Below, piece after piece: positions 39,407 to 49,152 of a stretch of DNA of 64,000 nt. Under the pieces are notes generated by a model. The model was given only the letters and a program-made list of their open reading frames with translations. It was not told the origin of the DNA and did no database searches. The stretch covers positions 26,143 through 90,142 of the forward strand of contig JADJVW010000029.1 in NCBI GenBank assembly GCA_016710365.1. Reading direction: 5' to 3'. The stretch comes from Candidatus Caldilinea saccharophila (lineage in GTDB: Bacteria; Chloroflexota; Anaerolineae; Caldilineales; Caldilineaceae). Each line of letters starts with the position of its first letter. Positions within the stretch are counted from its first letter, which is position 1. The position numbers and the translations under genes were made by a program.

Positions 39407-40219
39407 CTACCACGCACCATGATCGGAGCGTCTATCGCTGTGCCGCGGGACAGCGCACAGGAGGTCGGGCCGGTCGGTCGTGACAGCCGTCACACCCAAA
39501 TTGGCAAAGGTGGTGAACTCTTCGACCGTATTGATCACCCACGTGGGTGAGAATGCCGCGGCTCTGTAATATATCAGCTAACGACTGTGTGAGATAGGCC
39601 CTGTTAACCGCCACCCAATCGATGCCCCGGGCAGCGAGGTCATCGGCCACTCGCCCACAGTCGTCGAATCCGGGTTGATTGAAATAGGGCGCCGACACAA
39701 TGGCGTGACGACGAATATGGGGTGCGAGCTGGCGGAGCCGTTCTAAAATTTCAAAGTTAAATGAAGAGAAAATAGTACGCTTTTCAACAGATGCATCCTG
39801 AACCGTGCGAGCCACGATTTCTTCCAGACCCGCATAAAGTGAGCCATCCTGATGAGTTTTGAGCTCGACGCAAAGAAGCGTAGGCGCCGGCGCCCACGCG
39901 AGAACTTCTTGAAGCGCAGGGACATTCTGAAATGGCGCCGCACTTGCTGAAGGGCCGGCGCGATAAACTGCGGCTGCATCTAGCTTGCGTAACTCGGCAA
40001 AAGTCATCTCATGGACGAATCGCCCACCCCTGTTGTGCGCAGCAGATTTGCATCATGCAGCACAACAGGGACGCCGTCGCGACAAAGATGGACGTCAAAT
40101 TCAATGCCATCCACCCCTTGCGCTAAAGCAAAAGCGTAGGCAGCCGCGGTGTTCTCGGGCATGACGCCTACCGCGCCGCGATGTCCAATGATGAACGGCT
40201 GGATGAATTGCGCGCACAT
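39407..40219 (-). pseudogene. Glycerophosphodiester phosphodiesterase (two frameshifts)
   Basis: The start at 40219 gives IIGHRGAVGVMPENT and GIEFDVHLCRDGVPVVLHD, the catalytic H-R, E-N-T and E-x-D-x-H motifs of the GDPD family. Register is lost near 40005-40020 and the second frame gives MTFAELRKLDAAAVY through FEILERLRQLAPHIR. It is lost again near 39535-39542, after which V-I-N-T-V-E-E-F-T-T-F-A-N-L-G-V and T-T-D-R-P end at 39407. All pieces are in family order, about 270 residues in total. It would hydrolyse glycerophosphodiesters to glycerol-3-phosphate. Either a decaying gene or two indel errors. Confidence 0.78.
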
Positions 40220-40412
40220 AAACCGAACCTTTCTAAAATGTAGAGAGTGGAAGTGCAGGAGGGTTCTCCATTCCAGCTTATTTGCCGACAACATCATTCC
40301 CTTGCATACTAGCATACTATACGACCACTGACCGGCAGCGATGAAACCGTTAATAAAACGACAGGGCAAGACAACAACACGCCACCCCCACCACCCACAA
40401 GGGAGATGATCC

Positions 40413-43400
40413 ATGTGCAAGCGTCTGTTTGGCTCCATAATTCTGTTGATCCTTTTTCTGCTGCCCACATCGGTCGCCCTGGCGCAGGCGCCCGCGCCCG
40501 ACGACGGAACGATCTATCTGCAGGCAGGCGCCTTCGACCCTTTGTCGCAGCCAGCGGTGGCGACAGCCGGCGTCGATGCGCCGCCTTCGCCCTACTATCT
40601 GGTGCAGTTTACCGGCCCGGTCGAAGAAATGTGGCTCGAACAGGTGGCGGCGCTCGGCGGCGCGGTGGTGGGTTATGTGCCCAATGACACGCATATCGTG
40701 CGCATGACGCCCGCCACCATGGCCGCAGTGCGGAGTCTGCCAAGCGTGCGCTGGGTCGGCCCGTTCCAGCCAGCGTACAAGGTTGCGCCTGAATTGACCG
40801 AGGCATCCCTTGCCGTGGGCGCGGCCGCCAGCGACCCGCTCGAATTGACCGTGATTGCGTTTCCCGGTGAATCACCGGCTGCTCTGGACGCATTTCTCAC
40901 CGCACAGGGCGCTGTCATTGTGGAGGCGGCCAACACGCCGATTGGACCTGTGCTGCGCGTACAGGCATCGCTTGCGATGCTGCCGGCATTGTCGCAGCAC
41001 CCAGCCGTCAGTTGGGTCGAGCGCTACATTCAACCGACCATCACCAACGACCAAGGGCGCAAGCTGATGGGCGCGGAGGCGGTGTGGGAGTCGTTTGGCT
41101 ACTATGGCGCCGGCCAGATCGTGGCAATCTCCGACTCTGGCCTGAGCGTGCAGGGTGCGCTGAGCGGCGACTTTGCCGGGCGGCTGGTGCGTGCGTTTGC
41201 GCCCAGCGAAATGAACCTCGCCAGCGCCGCGTGCACTGCCAAAACCACCTACACCGACCTCAACGGCCACGGCACGCATGTGGCCGGTTCTGTGCTGGGG
41301 AACGGTGCGCGCTCCGGCAGCAATGCGGCCGGCCATGCCTACACCAGTTCGCACGCCGGAACCGCGCCGGAGGCCAGCCTGGTCTTCATGGCGCTCAACA
41401 CTGACGGCAGCGGCGGCATTCAGTGTATCGATCTCAACGGTGACTTTATCGCCAAAGGCTATCAGGAGGGCGCGCGCGTCTCCAGCAACAGTTGGGGAGC
41501 CAGCAATGGCGGCGCCTACAGCCAGCTTTCCAGCCTGGTCGATGATTACATCTGGCGTCACAAGGATTACCTCGTACTTTTTGCCGCGGGCAACTCCGGC
41601 CCTGGCGCACAGACCATCGGCGCGCCCGCCACGGCCAAAAATGTGCTGACCATCGGCGCCAGCGAGAACAACCGTCCCGACATTGATGACATGGCCGACG
41701 ACCCGAACAGCATGGCGAGTTTCTCCAGCCGCGGCCCAACAGCCGACGGCCGCATCAAACCGGAAGTGGTGGCGCCGGGCACGTGGGTGCTGTCGGTGCG
41801 CGCTGCGCAGGCGCCCGATGGCAGTTTCTGGGGCAATTTCAATCAGGACTACGCTTTCATGGGCGGCACGTCGATGGCGACGCCGCTGGCAGCCGGCGGC
41901 GCGGCCATCGTGCGCGAATGGCTGAACAAAGCGCGCGGGCTGGCGACCCCGTCGGCGGCGCTGCTCAAGGCATTGATCGTCAACGGCGCAACGCAGCTTG
42001 CCGGCGAAGGTCTCGCCAGCAACAACAGCGGCTACGGCCGCATCGATCTAAAGAACACCCTGAACGCCAACTATGGCATCATGGACGATCACGTCCAGGG
42101 ACTACAGACCAACGATGTCGTCACCTACACCGTGCAGATCGTCGCCGCGGGTGGGCAGGGGCTGTTAATCGCGCAAGGCGGGCCGGCGCAGGCTGCATCC
42201 GCGTCCGGCGCGCTGCAGATGACCGCGGAGACGCCGCTGGTGGCGGCTTCCGTTGCCATCACGACGCCCGACGAGTTGCGCGGGGAAGCGCTGCCCGGCT
42301 TTGACCAGGCGCGGCCGCTCACGCGCATCCCGGACGCTGACAACAACGGCAAGACCAATCTGACGCCGCTCCCCAATGTCGCGCCCACGCCCGGCGGCGG
42401 TCAGCCGTGGCAAGCCGAGCCGGCAACTACAGACAGATTCCGGCCGGGTGGCGGCAACCAGGGACTTTCCCTGCAAAATTTCCAGCAACACATGGTCGGC
42501 GGCGGTGATTTTGAAGACCCCGAATGGACCGACATCTGGAGTGAAATCTGGCTGGGCGGTGGCATACCGGTGCGCACCAGCAATCCCAATTTCGTCGTTT
42601 CAGACAATTACTCGATGTGGCTGGGCGGCACGCCGGTGAACGACGCGCTGTTCTACCCTGTTCAATTTCCCGACACGATCGACAGCGTCCTGGCCAGCGG
42701 CATTGCCTTCAACGTGCGCGTCGTCGATGAGGATATTGGCTTCGACAATTTCTGTGTCGCCCTAATCGACGCTTCGGGCTACTTCCTCGGCCCCTATGCA
42801 CCCAACAATCCGGACTGCTTCGACCAGAACGGCTCGTGGAAGTACGAGCGGATCTTCGATGCCACCGACCTCGCCGCGCTCGCCGGTGAGACAGCCTACC
42901 TCGTTGTCTTCACCGATGGCGACGGCGTTTTGCCTCACATGTCCGCCTTTGTCGACGACATCGTTCTCGTTGTCGACTTCCCCACGCCGACCGCGGCGAT
43001 CACGCCGGCTGTTGGGCCACCGGGCACGACCTTCCTGTTGACGGGCAAGTACAACGTTCCCTATGGCTGGGTCGATATCTGCATCAGCCCGTGCACCATC
43101 GACGACAACTACATCACGACCGTCTATGCCGACGCCGCGGGCAGCATCGCCGCGTTCTTGTACAGCTCAACCAGCATCGCACCCGGCCCGTATGCGATTC
43201 AGACCTCGAATCTCGCCGGCCGCACGGCCGAGAGCATCTTGACCATTTCAGGCGCCGCGCAGCCGACGTTGGCGGTGGCGCCCGCGTCCGGGGCGGCGGG
43301 GACGAGCTTCAGCTTCTCCGGCAGCAACTTCCTGCCTGGCGACCAGGCCATCGCGGTCACCGTCAACGGCGAGTCGGCGGGCAGCGTGGGCAGCAACAAC

Positions 43401-44441
43401 GCCGGCGCAATCACATTTTCGCTCGACACCGCCACCAACACGCCGGCGGGCAGCTACACGGTGCGGGCGACGGATAGCGCCGGACGCAGCGCCGCCGCCA
43501 CCTTTGCCGTCACTGCTGTGGCGGTGGGCGAGCCAAAGCTCACGGTGACGCCAGCCTCCGGGCCGCCCAGCACGACCTTTACCTTTGTCGCCAGCAACTT
43601 CACGGCCAGCAGCCCGGCTACGGTATCGCTCGACGGGCAGGCGCTGGGCCAGGTGAACATCGATGCCGCAGGCATGGTGACGCTCACGTTGGAGACGCGC
43701 AGCGACACCGCGCCTGCCAAATACACTCTCACGGTCGCGCAGGGGGCGAAGAACGCAGCGGCCCAGTATGAAGTGACGGCCGGCGGGGGCGCGCCCGTCA
43801 GCGGCGCCGGGCTTTATGTAACGCTGGCATGGAGTGACCCGCCCGCGCAGACCGCGGCCAGCCAGACGCTGGTCAACGATCTCGATCTCTTTGTGGACGG
43901 GCCAGGTGGCCGTGTCTTTGCCAATGGCGGCAATGCCGCGGATCGCAAGAACAACGTGGAGGCCGTGCGCATCGAAACTCCGGCCGCCGGAACATATATC
44001 ATTACAGTGCGGGCACAACGTGTGAACGCTTCGTTTGGCACGCAGCCGTTTGCGCTGGTCGCCACCAGCAAACAGAACTTCGGCGCCGGGCAGAACAGCG
44101 TCGAGTTGGGGCAAACCAATGCGGGCGCGCTCAGCGGCGTGTTCTTCGCCGATGTCAACCGCAACGGCGTGCGCGATGCCGGCGAACCTGGGATCGCCGG
44201 TGCGTCGGTCGTCGTCCGGCAAACAAGCGGCGCCCTGAGCCGTCAGACCACGACCAACGCCAGCGGCGTCTATCAGGCCGCCAACCTGCCCGCGGGCGAC
44301 TACTCGATCACGGTGCTGCCGCCACCCGGCTACACGTTGACGACCGCGGCGACGGCCAGCAAGAGCGTCGTCGCCGGCGACAACAGCGCCCCCGCCATCG
44401 GCGCCGTGTTAACGTTGCATCTGCCGGCGGTGCGCCGATGA
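40413..44441 (+). CDS. Secreted subtilisin-like (S8) serine protease with multidomain C-terminus
   Basis: 1342 residues behind AAGGGAGATG. Signal peptide MCKRLFGSIILLILFLLP to ALAQ. A propeptide-like region (50-210) is followed by an S8 domain with triad D241 (AISDSGLS), H286 (GHGTHVAGS) and S487 (GGTSMATP). The layout, with a KP-43-type C-terminal beta domain (LYVTLAWSDPPA, LVNDLDLFVDGPGG, RKNNVEAVRIETPAAGTYIITV), places it with the kexin-like/KP-43 alkaline proteases. Between lie two or three repeats of PTLAVAPASGAAGTSFSFSG type (IPT-like). An SdrD-B/CNA-B-like domain (SGVFFADVNRNGVRDAGEPG) and LTLHLPAVRR close the protein. Extracellular protein degradation. Confidence 0.93.
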   Translation: MCKRLFGSIILLILFLLPTSVALAQAPAPDDGTIYLQAGAFDPLSQPAVATAGVDAPPSPYYLVQFTGPVEEMWLEQVAALGGAVVGYVPNDTHIVRMTPATMAAVRSLPSVRWVGPFQPAYKVAPELTEASLAVGAAASDPLELTVIAFPGESPAALDAFLTAQGAVIVEAANTPIGPVLRVQASLAMLPALSQHPAVSWVERYIQPTITNDQGRKLMGAEAVWESFGYYGAGQIVAISDSGLSVQGALSGDFAGRLVRAFAPSEMNLASAACTAKTTYTDLNGHGTHVAGSVLGNGARSGSNAAGHAYTSSHAGTAPEASLVFMALNTDGSGGIQCIDLNGDFIAKGYQEGARVSSNSWGASNGGAYSQLSSLVDDYIWRHKDYLVLFAAGNSGPGAQTIGAPATAKNVLTIGASENNRPDIDDMADDPNSMASFSSRGPTADGRIKPEVVAPGTWVLSVRAAQAPDGSFWGNFNQDYAFMGGTSMATPLAAGGAAIVREWLNKARGLATPSAALLKALIVNGATQLAGEGLASNNSGYGRIDLKNTLNANYGIMDDHVQGLQTNDVVTYTVQIVAAGGQGLLIAQGGPAQAASASGALQMTAETPLVAASVAITTPDELRGEALPGFDQARPLTRIPDADNNGKTNLTPLPNVAPTPGGGQPWQAEPATTDRFRPGGGNQGLSLQNFQQHMVGGGDFEDPEWTDIWSEIWLGGGIPVRTSNPNFVVSDNYSMWLGGTPVNDALFYPVQFPDTIDSVLASGIAFNVRVVDEDIGFDNFCVALIDASGYFLGPYAPNNPDCFDQNGSWKYERIFDATDLAALAGETAYLVVFTDGDGVLPHMSAFVDDIVLVVDFPTPTAAITPAVGPPGTTFLLTGKYNVPYGWVDICISPCTIDDNYITTVYADAAGSIAAFLYSSTSIAPGPYAIQTSNLAGRTAESILTISGAAQPTLAVAPASGAAGTSFSFSGSNFLPGDQAIAVTVNGESAGSVGSNNAGAITFSLDTATNTPAGSYTVRATDSAGRSAAATFAVTAVAVGEPKLTVTPASGPPSTTFTFVASNFTASSPATVSLDGQALGQVNIDAAGMVTLTLETRSDTAPAKYTLTVAQGAKNAAAQYEVTAGGGAPVSGAGLYVTLAWSDPPAQTAASQTLVNDLDLFVDGPGGRVFANGGNAADRKNNVEAVRIETPAAGTYIITVRAQRVNASFGTQPFALVATSKQNFGAGQNSVELGQTNAGALSGVFFADVNRNGVRDAGEPGIAGASVVVRQTSGALSRQTTTNASGVYQAANLPAGDYSITVLPPPGYTLTTAATASKSVVAGDNSAPAIGAVLTLHLPAVRR

Positions 44442-45599
44442 CGCACACAACAGATGTCCTGATCATCGGCGGTGGGGTGCAGGGCGCGAGCCTGGCCTTT
44501 GCCCTGGCGCAGCGTGGCGTGCAGGTGACGGTGCTGGAGAAGAGCTTTGTGGGCGCGGGCGCCACCGGGCGCTCCAGCGGGCTGGTGCGCATGCATTACG
44601 ACACCGAGGTGGCCGCGCGGCTGGCGTGGGCGTCGTTCCACTATTTCCGCAACTGGCAGGAGATGGTGGGCGGCGAGTGCGGCTTCACACGCACCGGTTT
44701 CTTGCAGATTGGAGGCGTGGAGCGGGAGGAAGCGCTCAAGGCCAATGTCGCCATGCATCAGCGCATCGGCATTGCCACCTTCCTGATTACGGCAGACGAC
44801 GTGAAGCGGCTGGCGCCTTCCTTTGCCACCGACGACTTCACTCTGGCCGCGTACGAGCCGGAATCCGGCTACGCCATGCCCAGCGACACAGCGAACGCCT
44901 TGATGACCGCCGCGCGCGGCCGTGGCGCCCGGCTGGTGCAAAGCTGCACAGTCAGCGCCATCCACGTCACAGGCGGCAAGGTCAGGGGCGTCAGCAGCAA
45001 TCAGGGCGAGTTTGCTGCGCCCGTGGTGGTCAACGCCGCGGGCGCATGGGCGCAGCCGGTCAATCAGATGGTTGGTCTGGACCTCCCGCTGACGACCTGG
45101 CGCCACGACACCATGTTCGTCGTGCGTCCGCCGGAAATCGGCCAGCCGCACCCGACCGTCATCGACTATGCGAACGAGATGTATTTCCGTCCCGAAGGTG
45201 GCTTGACGCTCGTCGGGTTGGAGGATGGCAATCCCTTGGGTGAAGCGCCAGAGGGCGGCGCCGGCCACGCGCTGCCGGGCTTCGTCCAGCCCGCCATCGC
45301 GCGCATCTCTCGCCGCATTCCAGCCATGGAGCTCGGCCATCTCCAGAGCCCTCACGGCGGCTACGACGGCATCACACCCGACCAACATCCTATGCTACTG
45401 GCGTGAAGGCCGGAGGGCTTCTACCTGGATTGCGGACACAGCGGCACAGGCTTCCAAGACCGCGCCAGCGATCGGCCTGTGCATGGCGGAGTTGATCCTG
45501 GACGGCGTTGCGCGCACGGTCGATATTTCGCCGTATGCGCCGGATCGGTTTACGGAGGGGAAGCTCATCAAGGGGAACTACGAGAACATCTGGCGCTAG
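44438..45599 (+). CDS. FAD-dependent amine/sarcosine-oxidase-like enzyme (interrupted)
   Basis: ATG overlaps the protease stop (ATGA). DAO-fold: the FAD-binding VLIIGGGVQGASLAFALAQ at the N-terminus, GATGRSSGLVRMHY, VVNAAGAWA, and the closing PEGFYLDCGHSGTGF. A TGA stop interrupts at 45404-45406 and an extra base near 45452-45455 shifts the frame; the tail then reads K-T-A-P-A-I-G-L-C-M-A-E-L-I-L-D-G and ends at 45599. About 386 residues if repaired, typical of sarcosine oxidase or glycine oxidase relatives. It oxidises an amino acid or secondary amine. Two lesions argue for decay or poor local sequence. Confidence 0.82.
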
Positions 45600-46510
45600 C
45601 GCGGGGGATCGATCTCCTGGTACATGACGCCATCCCACGTAAAGCGTCGCGGCTCCACAAACTGCCCGGCTGCATCCACCTGCCAGAGCGTGTACGCAGC
45701 CGGGCACAGCCTCGGTGCGGCGTCGCCAACCGTCAGTGCGCGGCGCTGCGTCGCAAATTCGTACATTATGGACACAGTCGCCTGGTAAATCCCGGGCGCG
45801 GCGCAGGGAAGCGCCAGACTGAAGCGCTCGAAATCGCCTTCCGCCAAGGCAAAATAATCACCGGCGGGTGAAACTACGGTTTGAGTGTACGTGGGAAGAG
45901 CGAGCCGCAGCGGCGCGTCCGGCGCAAGTCGCTGCACCCAGCCCGACGCACAACCCAGCACCGGTTCCAGAGTGACGGCGTGCACATGCTCCTGCGGCAT
46001 GGCTGCCGCCGTGACCGTCACCACGGCCCGGTTGCTCAAGATCGCCTGCTGTGCGCCGGGCGTCCGGTTGGTGACTTGGAAAGCAAACAATGGGCTGTCC
46101 ACAGTGGGCCAGGCTGGGACGTCGGCGCCGGCCAACGCGCGGCGCAACGCCTCCGCTGCGCCCGCCGGATCGGCAGCAGGGTCCAGCGACGCGGGCAGCG
46201 CATAGCTGCGCACCGCGCAATCGGCGGCGCGCACCAGGGTCACCTCCATTGTGACAGGACGAAAAGGCCACAGCGCGGCAAAATCGATTCCGAAAAAGCC
46301 GAGCACGCCGGTCAGGTCAGCCACGATGCCCAGGATGACGACAACCAGCAAGCCTTGCAGGAGGGTGGCCAGCGCCGGGCGACGCTGGCTATTTTGCTCA
46401 GGCGTGGGCGTGGCGTCCGGCGTCTGCGGCGGCGCCGGCGCGGCAGTCTGCGCAGCGGTCAGATCTGATGCGTCCGAGCCACGCTGGGTTTGATTTGCTT
46501 CCTCAGCCAC
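45596..46510 (-). CDS. Single-pass membrane protein of unknown function
   Basis: 304 residues. An Ala/Pro/Thr-rich cytoplasmic N-terminus (about 45 residues) is followed by one transmembrane helix (ATLLQGLLVVVILGIVADLTGVLG) and an extracytoplasmic beta-rich domain of about 230 residues with four or five Cys. No family recognised. It overlaps the oxidase 3' end by 4 bases on the opposite strand. Confidence 0.7.
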   Translation of the reverse strand: MAEEANQTQRGSDASDLTAAQTAAPAPPQTPDATPTPEQNSQRRPALATLLQGLLVVVILGIVADLTGVLGFFGIDFAALWPFRPVTMEVTLVRAADCAVRSYALPASLDPAADPAGAAEALRRALAGADVPAWPTVDSPLFAFQVTNRTPGAQQAILSNRAVVTVTAAAMPQEHVHAVTLEPVLGCASGWVQRLAPDAPLRLALPTYTQTVVSPAGDYFALAEGDFERFSLALPCAAPGIYQATVSIMYEFATQRRALTVGDAAPRLCPAAYTLWQVDAAGQFVEPRRFTWDGVMYQEIDPPR

Positions 46511-46528
46511 GATAGCTGTTCGCTCCTC

Positions 46529-46915
46529 CTATTTTCGTTTCCGTTTTGCCGCCGCCTTTGCCAGGTTCTCCGCCACCCTGAACTTCACGATTTCGCTGAC
46601 CAAGTCATAGGGGATGGGTTGATCGAGTGGGAATTGCACCGAGCCTTTGGCGCTTTTATAGGGCGATAGCGCTTGTTGGAATTTCTCAATCCCATTGGGT
46701 GTGGGATAGAAACCAATATGTTGTTTGAAGGCGGCAAAATGCACCAGATTGCCGTGCAGCGTGAACGTAGGCATCTGGTAGTTGATGGTTTCTGTGGCGT
46801 CCGGCGCCGCGGCGCGAATCGTCGCCCGCAGCGTTTGCAGAATTGCCTGAACCTCGGACGGGAAGCCGGCGATATATTCGTCGATGGTCTTGGGAGCGGG
46901 TTGCTCTGTGTTCAT
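46529..46915 (-). CDS. DUF1801/YdhG-like protein
   Basis: 128 residues from MNTEQPAPKTIDEYIAGFP; a longer frame upstream runs through a palindromic repeat and is rejected. The block EVQAILQTLRATIRAAAPDATETINYQMPTF and HFAAFKQHIGFYPTP is the DUF1801 signature, shared with Fra/YdhG iron-chaperone-like proteins. Function in bacteria is poorly defined. A second, divergent DUF1801 protein is encoded at 53382-53798. Confidence 0.88.
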   Translation of the reverse strand: MNTEQPAPKTIDEYIAGFPSEVQAILQTLRATIRAAAPDATETINYQMPTFTLHGNLVHFAAFKQHIGFYPTPNGIEKFQQALSPYKSAKGSVQFPLDQPIPYDLVSEIVKFRVAENLAKAAAKRKRK

Positions 46916-46976
46916 TGTTCCTCCATCACTGCCAAACGATTTCTCTAGTACGCGGCGGCGTAATATGCCAGCAGCC

Positions 46977-47010
46977 AGAAATCGAGTTTTCTCAGAGAAA
47001 CTCGATTTCT
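46977..47010. repeat. AGAAACTCGATTTCT palindrome, copy 2
   Basis: AGAAATCGAGTTTTCT / AGAAACTCGATTTCT around a CAG loop, with one bulged T. Same family as 12392-12424 and 48429-48461. Confidence 0.8.
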
Positions 47011-47066
47011 TCGCCCTTACCATCCAGCGGCTAATTATGCCCGCTGCACTAGCCATCTGTCACGCG

Positions 47067-47645
47067 TCAAAGATCGCTGCGCCATGTTTGCGGCGTATAC
47101 GGCCAGTCCAGCGCTGTGCACAGGGTTTGCCAGCGCGCGGGCATCTCCGCCGCATAGAGATAGGGAATATAGCCTAGCTTGAGATAATTCTTGATCGCGG
47201 GCAGCCGCCACTGTTCGGTGTAGAGATGCACGTTGCGATAGCCAGCGGCCAGCAGCCGTGCGGTGACGGCGGCCGAGACGGCCATGCCCAGCCCTTGACC
47301 CGTGTGCGCGGGGTCGGCCGCCACCCAGCCCAGCTCGCCGCCAAAAGGGTGCTGGTCTGAATGGTCGTGCAATCCCATCGCGGTGGCGACGATCTGGTCG
47401 CTGGCTGTGTGCACTGCCATGAACCAACTGCCCGGCGGGATGCGCGCCATCCACGGCTTGAGCCTGGCGTCGTCCCATCCCGGCCAGCCTGCCAGCGCCA
47501 TGACTGCGTAAAAGCGCGGCTCGTCTCCCGGACAATAGGTGCGCAAGTGATAGCCTTCGGCCACGCGTACGTGTGGCGGGCGATCAAGCAGCGCATCCGG
47601 CCACACCATCTGCAACTGGAGCGGCGATTCAGCGGCGTCAGCCAT
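47067..47645 (-). CDS. GNAT-family N-acetyltransferase
   Basis: 192 residues. Central GNAT motif A is GELGWVAADPAHTGQGLGMAVSAAVTARLL, with the Q-G-L-G-M acetyl-CoA loop; the following VHLYTEQWRLPAIKNYLKLGYIPYLY is the usual motif B. The N-terminal 40 residues (PPHVRVAEGYHLRTYCPGDE) are typical of a subgroup acting on small molecules. It is 3 bases downstream of the methyltransferase gene, so co-transcribed. Confidence 0.9.
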   Translation of the reverse strand: MADAAESPLQLQMVWPDALLDRPPHVRVAEGYHLRTYCPGDEPRFYAVMALAGWPGWDDARLKPWMARIPPGSWFMAVHTASDQIVATAMGLHDHSDQHPFGGELGWVAADPAHTGQGLGMAVSAAVTARLLAAGYRNVHLYTEQWRLPAIKNYLKLGYIPYLYAAEMPARWQTLCTALDWPYTPQTWRSDL

Positions 47646-47648
47646 TGC

Positions 47649-48419
47649 TTATCCTTTTCTGGCTTCGATCAGATATTTGCGTGAGGTGAACAGCAGCGGC
47701 TCGCCGGCTTCTATGCGCTCTTGCAGCGCGTAAAGATAAGGAGCGTGAGAATCCACCATAAAGCCGGGCACGGTCCAGGGCACAGCCTTGAGAAAGTAGA
47801 CAATGGCCCCCACGTCGGTGAAGCGCAACGCGCCCTGCCAGGTCTCCACGTTGGTGATGGTCAGGCCGGCGGCTTGCAGGCGAGGGACATATTTTTCCGG
47901 GGTGGCGTCGGGCCATTGCGGCGTGACGCCAAACGCCGCGTGGAGATCTTCAGCCCACAACCCATGCACCTGCTGCGTGAGAAAGACGCCGCCCCGCGCC
48001 AGGATGCGGGCCACCTCGGCCGGGTTGAACGCGGCGTGGCGGTTGAGCACCAGGTCGAACTCGCGGTCGGCAAAGGGCATCGGGTCGTCGTCGGTCAGCC
48101 GCACACAATGCACCTGCACCCCCAGCGGCGCGAGGCGCTCGGTCACCAGGGTAAGGTTGGGCGGATATTCCTCGGTCACAGCAACCTTGGCCGGCCAGTA
48201 AGGGTGCAGCTCCAGAAAACGTTCGCCGCCGCCCGTGTCCAGATCGATCACGGCGGTTGCCTGCTGCATCAAGCTGGCGGCGCGCTCAAGATAATCCCAC
48301 GGCGGTTCGTCCTCGACCATGCGCCCTGCCAGGTAGGAGAAGTCCCAACCGGCGAAAGACTGCGTCTCTTCACGCCGCCATTCCTGCAAAAGTTCAGTGC
48401 GTGTCACAGTGGTTTCCAT
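47649..48419 (-). CDS. Class I SAM-dependent methyltransferase
   Basis: 256 residues. The motif I region reads AVIDLDTGGGERFL, with the G-x-G-x-G-like glycine loop near residue 60; acidic motif II is VTEEYPPNL, and the motif around FDLVLNRHAAFNPAEVARILARGGVFLTQQ is the Methyltransf_11-type core. Resembles RlmA/UbiE-like small-molecule methylases. Substrate unknown. Upstream of it is a GAAACTCAGCTTC palindrome, downstream the acetyltransferase. Confidence 0.87.
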   Translation of the reverse strand: METTVTRTELLQEWRREETQSFAGWDFSYLAGRMVEDEPPWDYLERAASLMQQATAVIDLDTGGGERFLELHPYWPAKVAVTEEYPPNLTLVTERLAPLGVQVHCVRLTDDDPMPFADREFDLVLNRHAAFNPAEVARILARGGVFLTQQVHGLWAEDLHAAFGVTPQWPDATPEKYVPRLQAAGLTITNVETWQGALRFTDVGAIVYFLKAVPWTVPGFMVDSHAPYLYALQERIEAGEPLLFTSRKYLIEARKG

Positions 48420-48428
48420 TGAAAAGAA

Positions 48429-48461
48429 AGAAGCTGAGTTTTTTGAAAAAACTCAGCTTCT
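48429..48461. repeat. AGAAGCTGAGTTTTTT palindrome, copy 3
   Basis: Perfect 16-bp inverted repeat around a single G, followed by GGC as in copy 1. Its T6 run could also end transcription of the HAD gene on the minus strand. Confidence 0.8.
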
Positions 48462-48471
48462 GGCGACTGGC

Positions 48472-49152
48472 TTACGCGACTATGCGCTGCACCAGCGCCG
48501 CCGGTGAGTCGATCAGCAGATCCGGCTGGTGCGCCTCCAGTTCGGCGCGCGAGCCATAGCCAAAGGTGACAGCCGCGGTGCTGACGCCGTTGTGTTTGCC
48601 ACCCACGATGTCATGCAACCGATCGCCGACCATCAATGTCGTCGCCGCGTCGAGTTGCTCTGCACGCAGGATTTCGGCGATCAGCTCGGCTTTATCCGAC
48701 AACCGCCCATCGAGTTCTGCACCGTAGACGCCGTCAAAATAACACGCCAAGCCAAAGTGAGCGACAATCTGCTCGGCAAAGACGTGCGGTTTGGAAGTGG
48801 CCAGGAAGAGGCGCAGCCCCGCCCTCTTTAACTCCGCCAGCATCGCCGCCACGCCGGGATAGACCGCATTCTCGTACATGCCCTCGCTGGCAAAGCGTTC
48901 GCGATAGTAGGCGACGGCCTGATCGACAAGCACGTTGTCATCGGTGGCCAGCAACTGTGCGAAAGTATGTTGCAGCGGCGGCCCGATATAGGCGACGAGC
49001 GCGTCTGCGGTGGGCGTAGGCCGCTCCAGTTTCCCCAACGCGTACTGCATGCAACGCGTGATGCCTTCCTTGGGGTCGGTCAACGTGCCGTCGAGGTCGA
49101 ATAGAACGGCGCGCACGACGCGGTCGCCGCCCAGCATGACGTTATTGTTCAT
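48472..49152 (-). CDS. HAD hydrolase, phosphoglycolate-phosphatase-like
   Basis: 226 residues. HAD motif I AVLFDLDGTLTDPKEG (nucleophile Asp), motif II LATSKPH, the motif III lysine in LSDKAELIAEIL, and motif IV MVGDRLHDIVGGKHNG. The helical cap with CMQYALGKLERPTPT matches the Gph/PGP subgroup. It removes phosphate from small metabolites such as phosphoglycolate. Its start codon overlaps the peptidase stop (ATGA), so the two are translationally coupled; MLGGDRVV is an alternative start five codons later. Confidence 0.9.
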   Translation of the reverse strand: MNNNVMLGGDRVVRAVLFDLDGTLTDPKEGITRCMQYALGKLERPTPTADALVAYIGPPLQHTFAQLLATDDNVLVDQAVAYYRERFASEGMYENAVYPGVAAMLAELKRAGLRLFLATSKPHVFAEQIVAHFGLACYFDGVYGAELDGRLSDKAELIAEILRAEQLDAATTLMVGDRLHDIVGGKHNGVSTAAVTFGYGSRAELEAHQPDLLIDSPAALVQRIVA

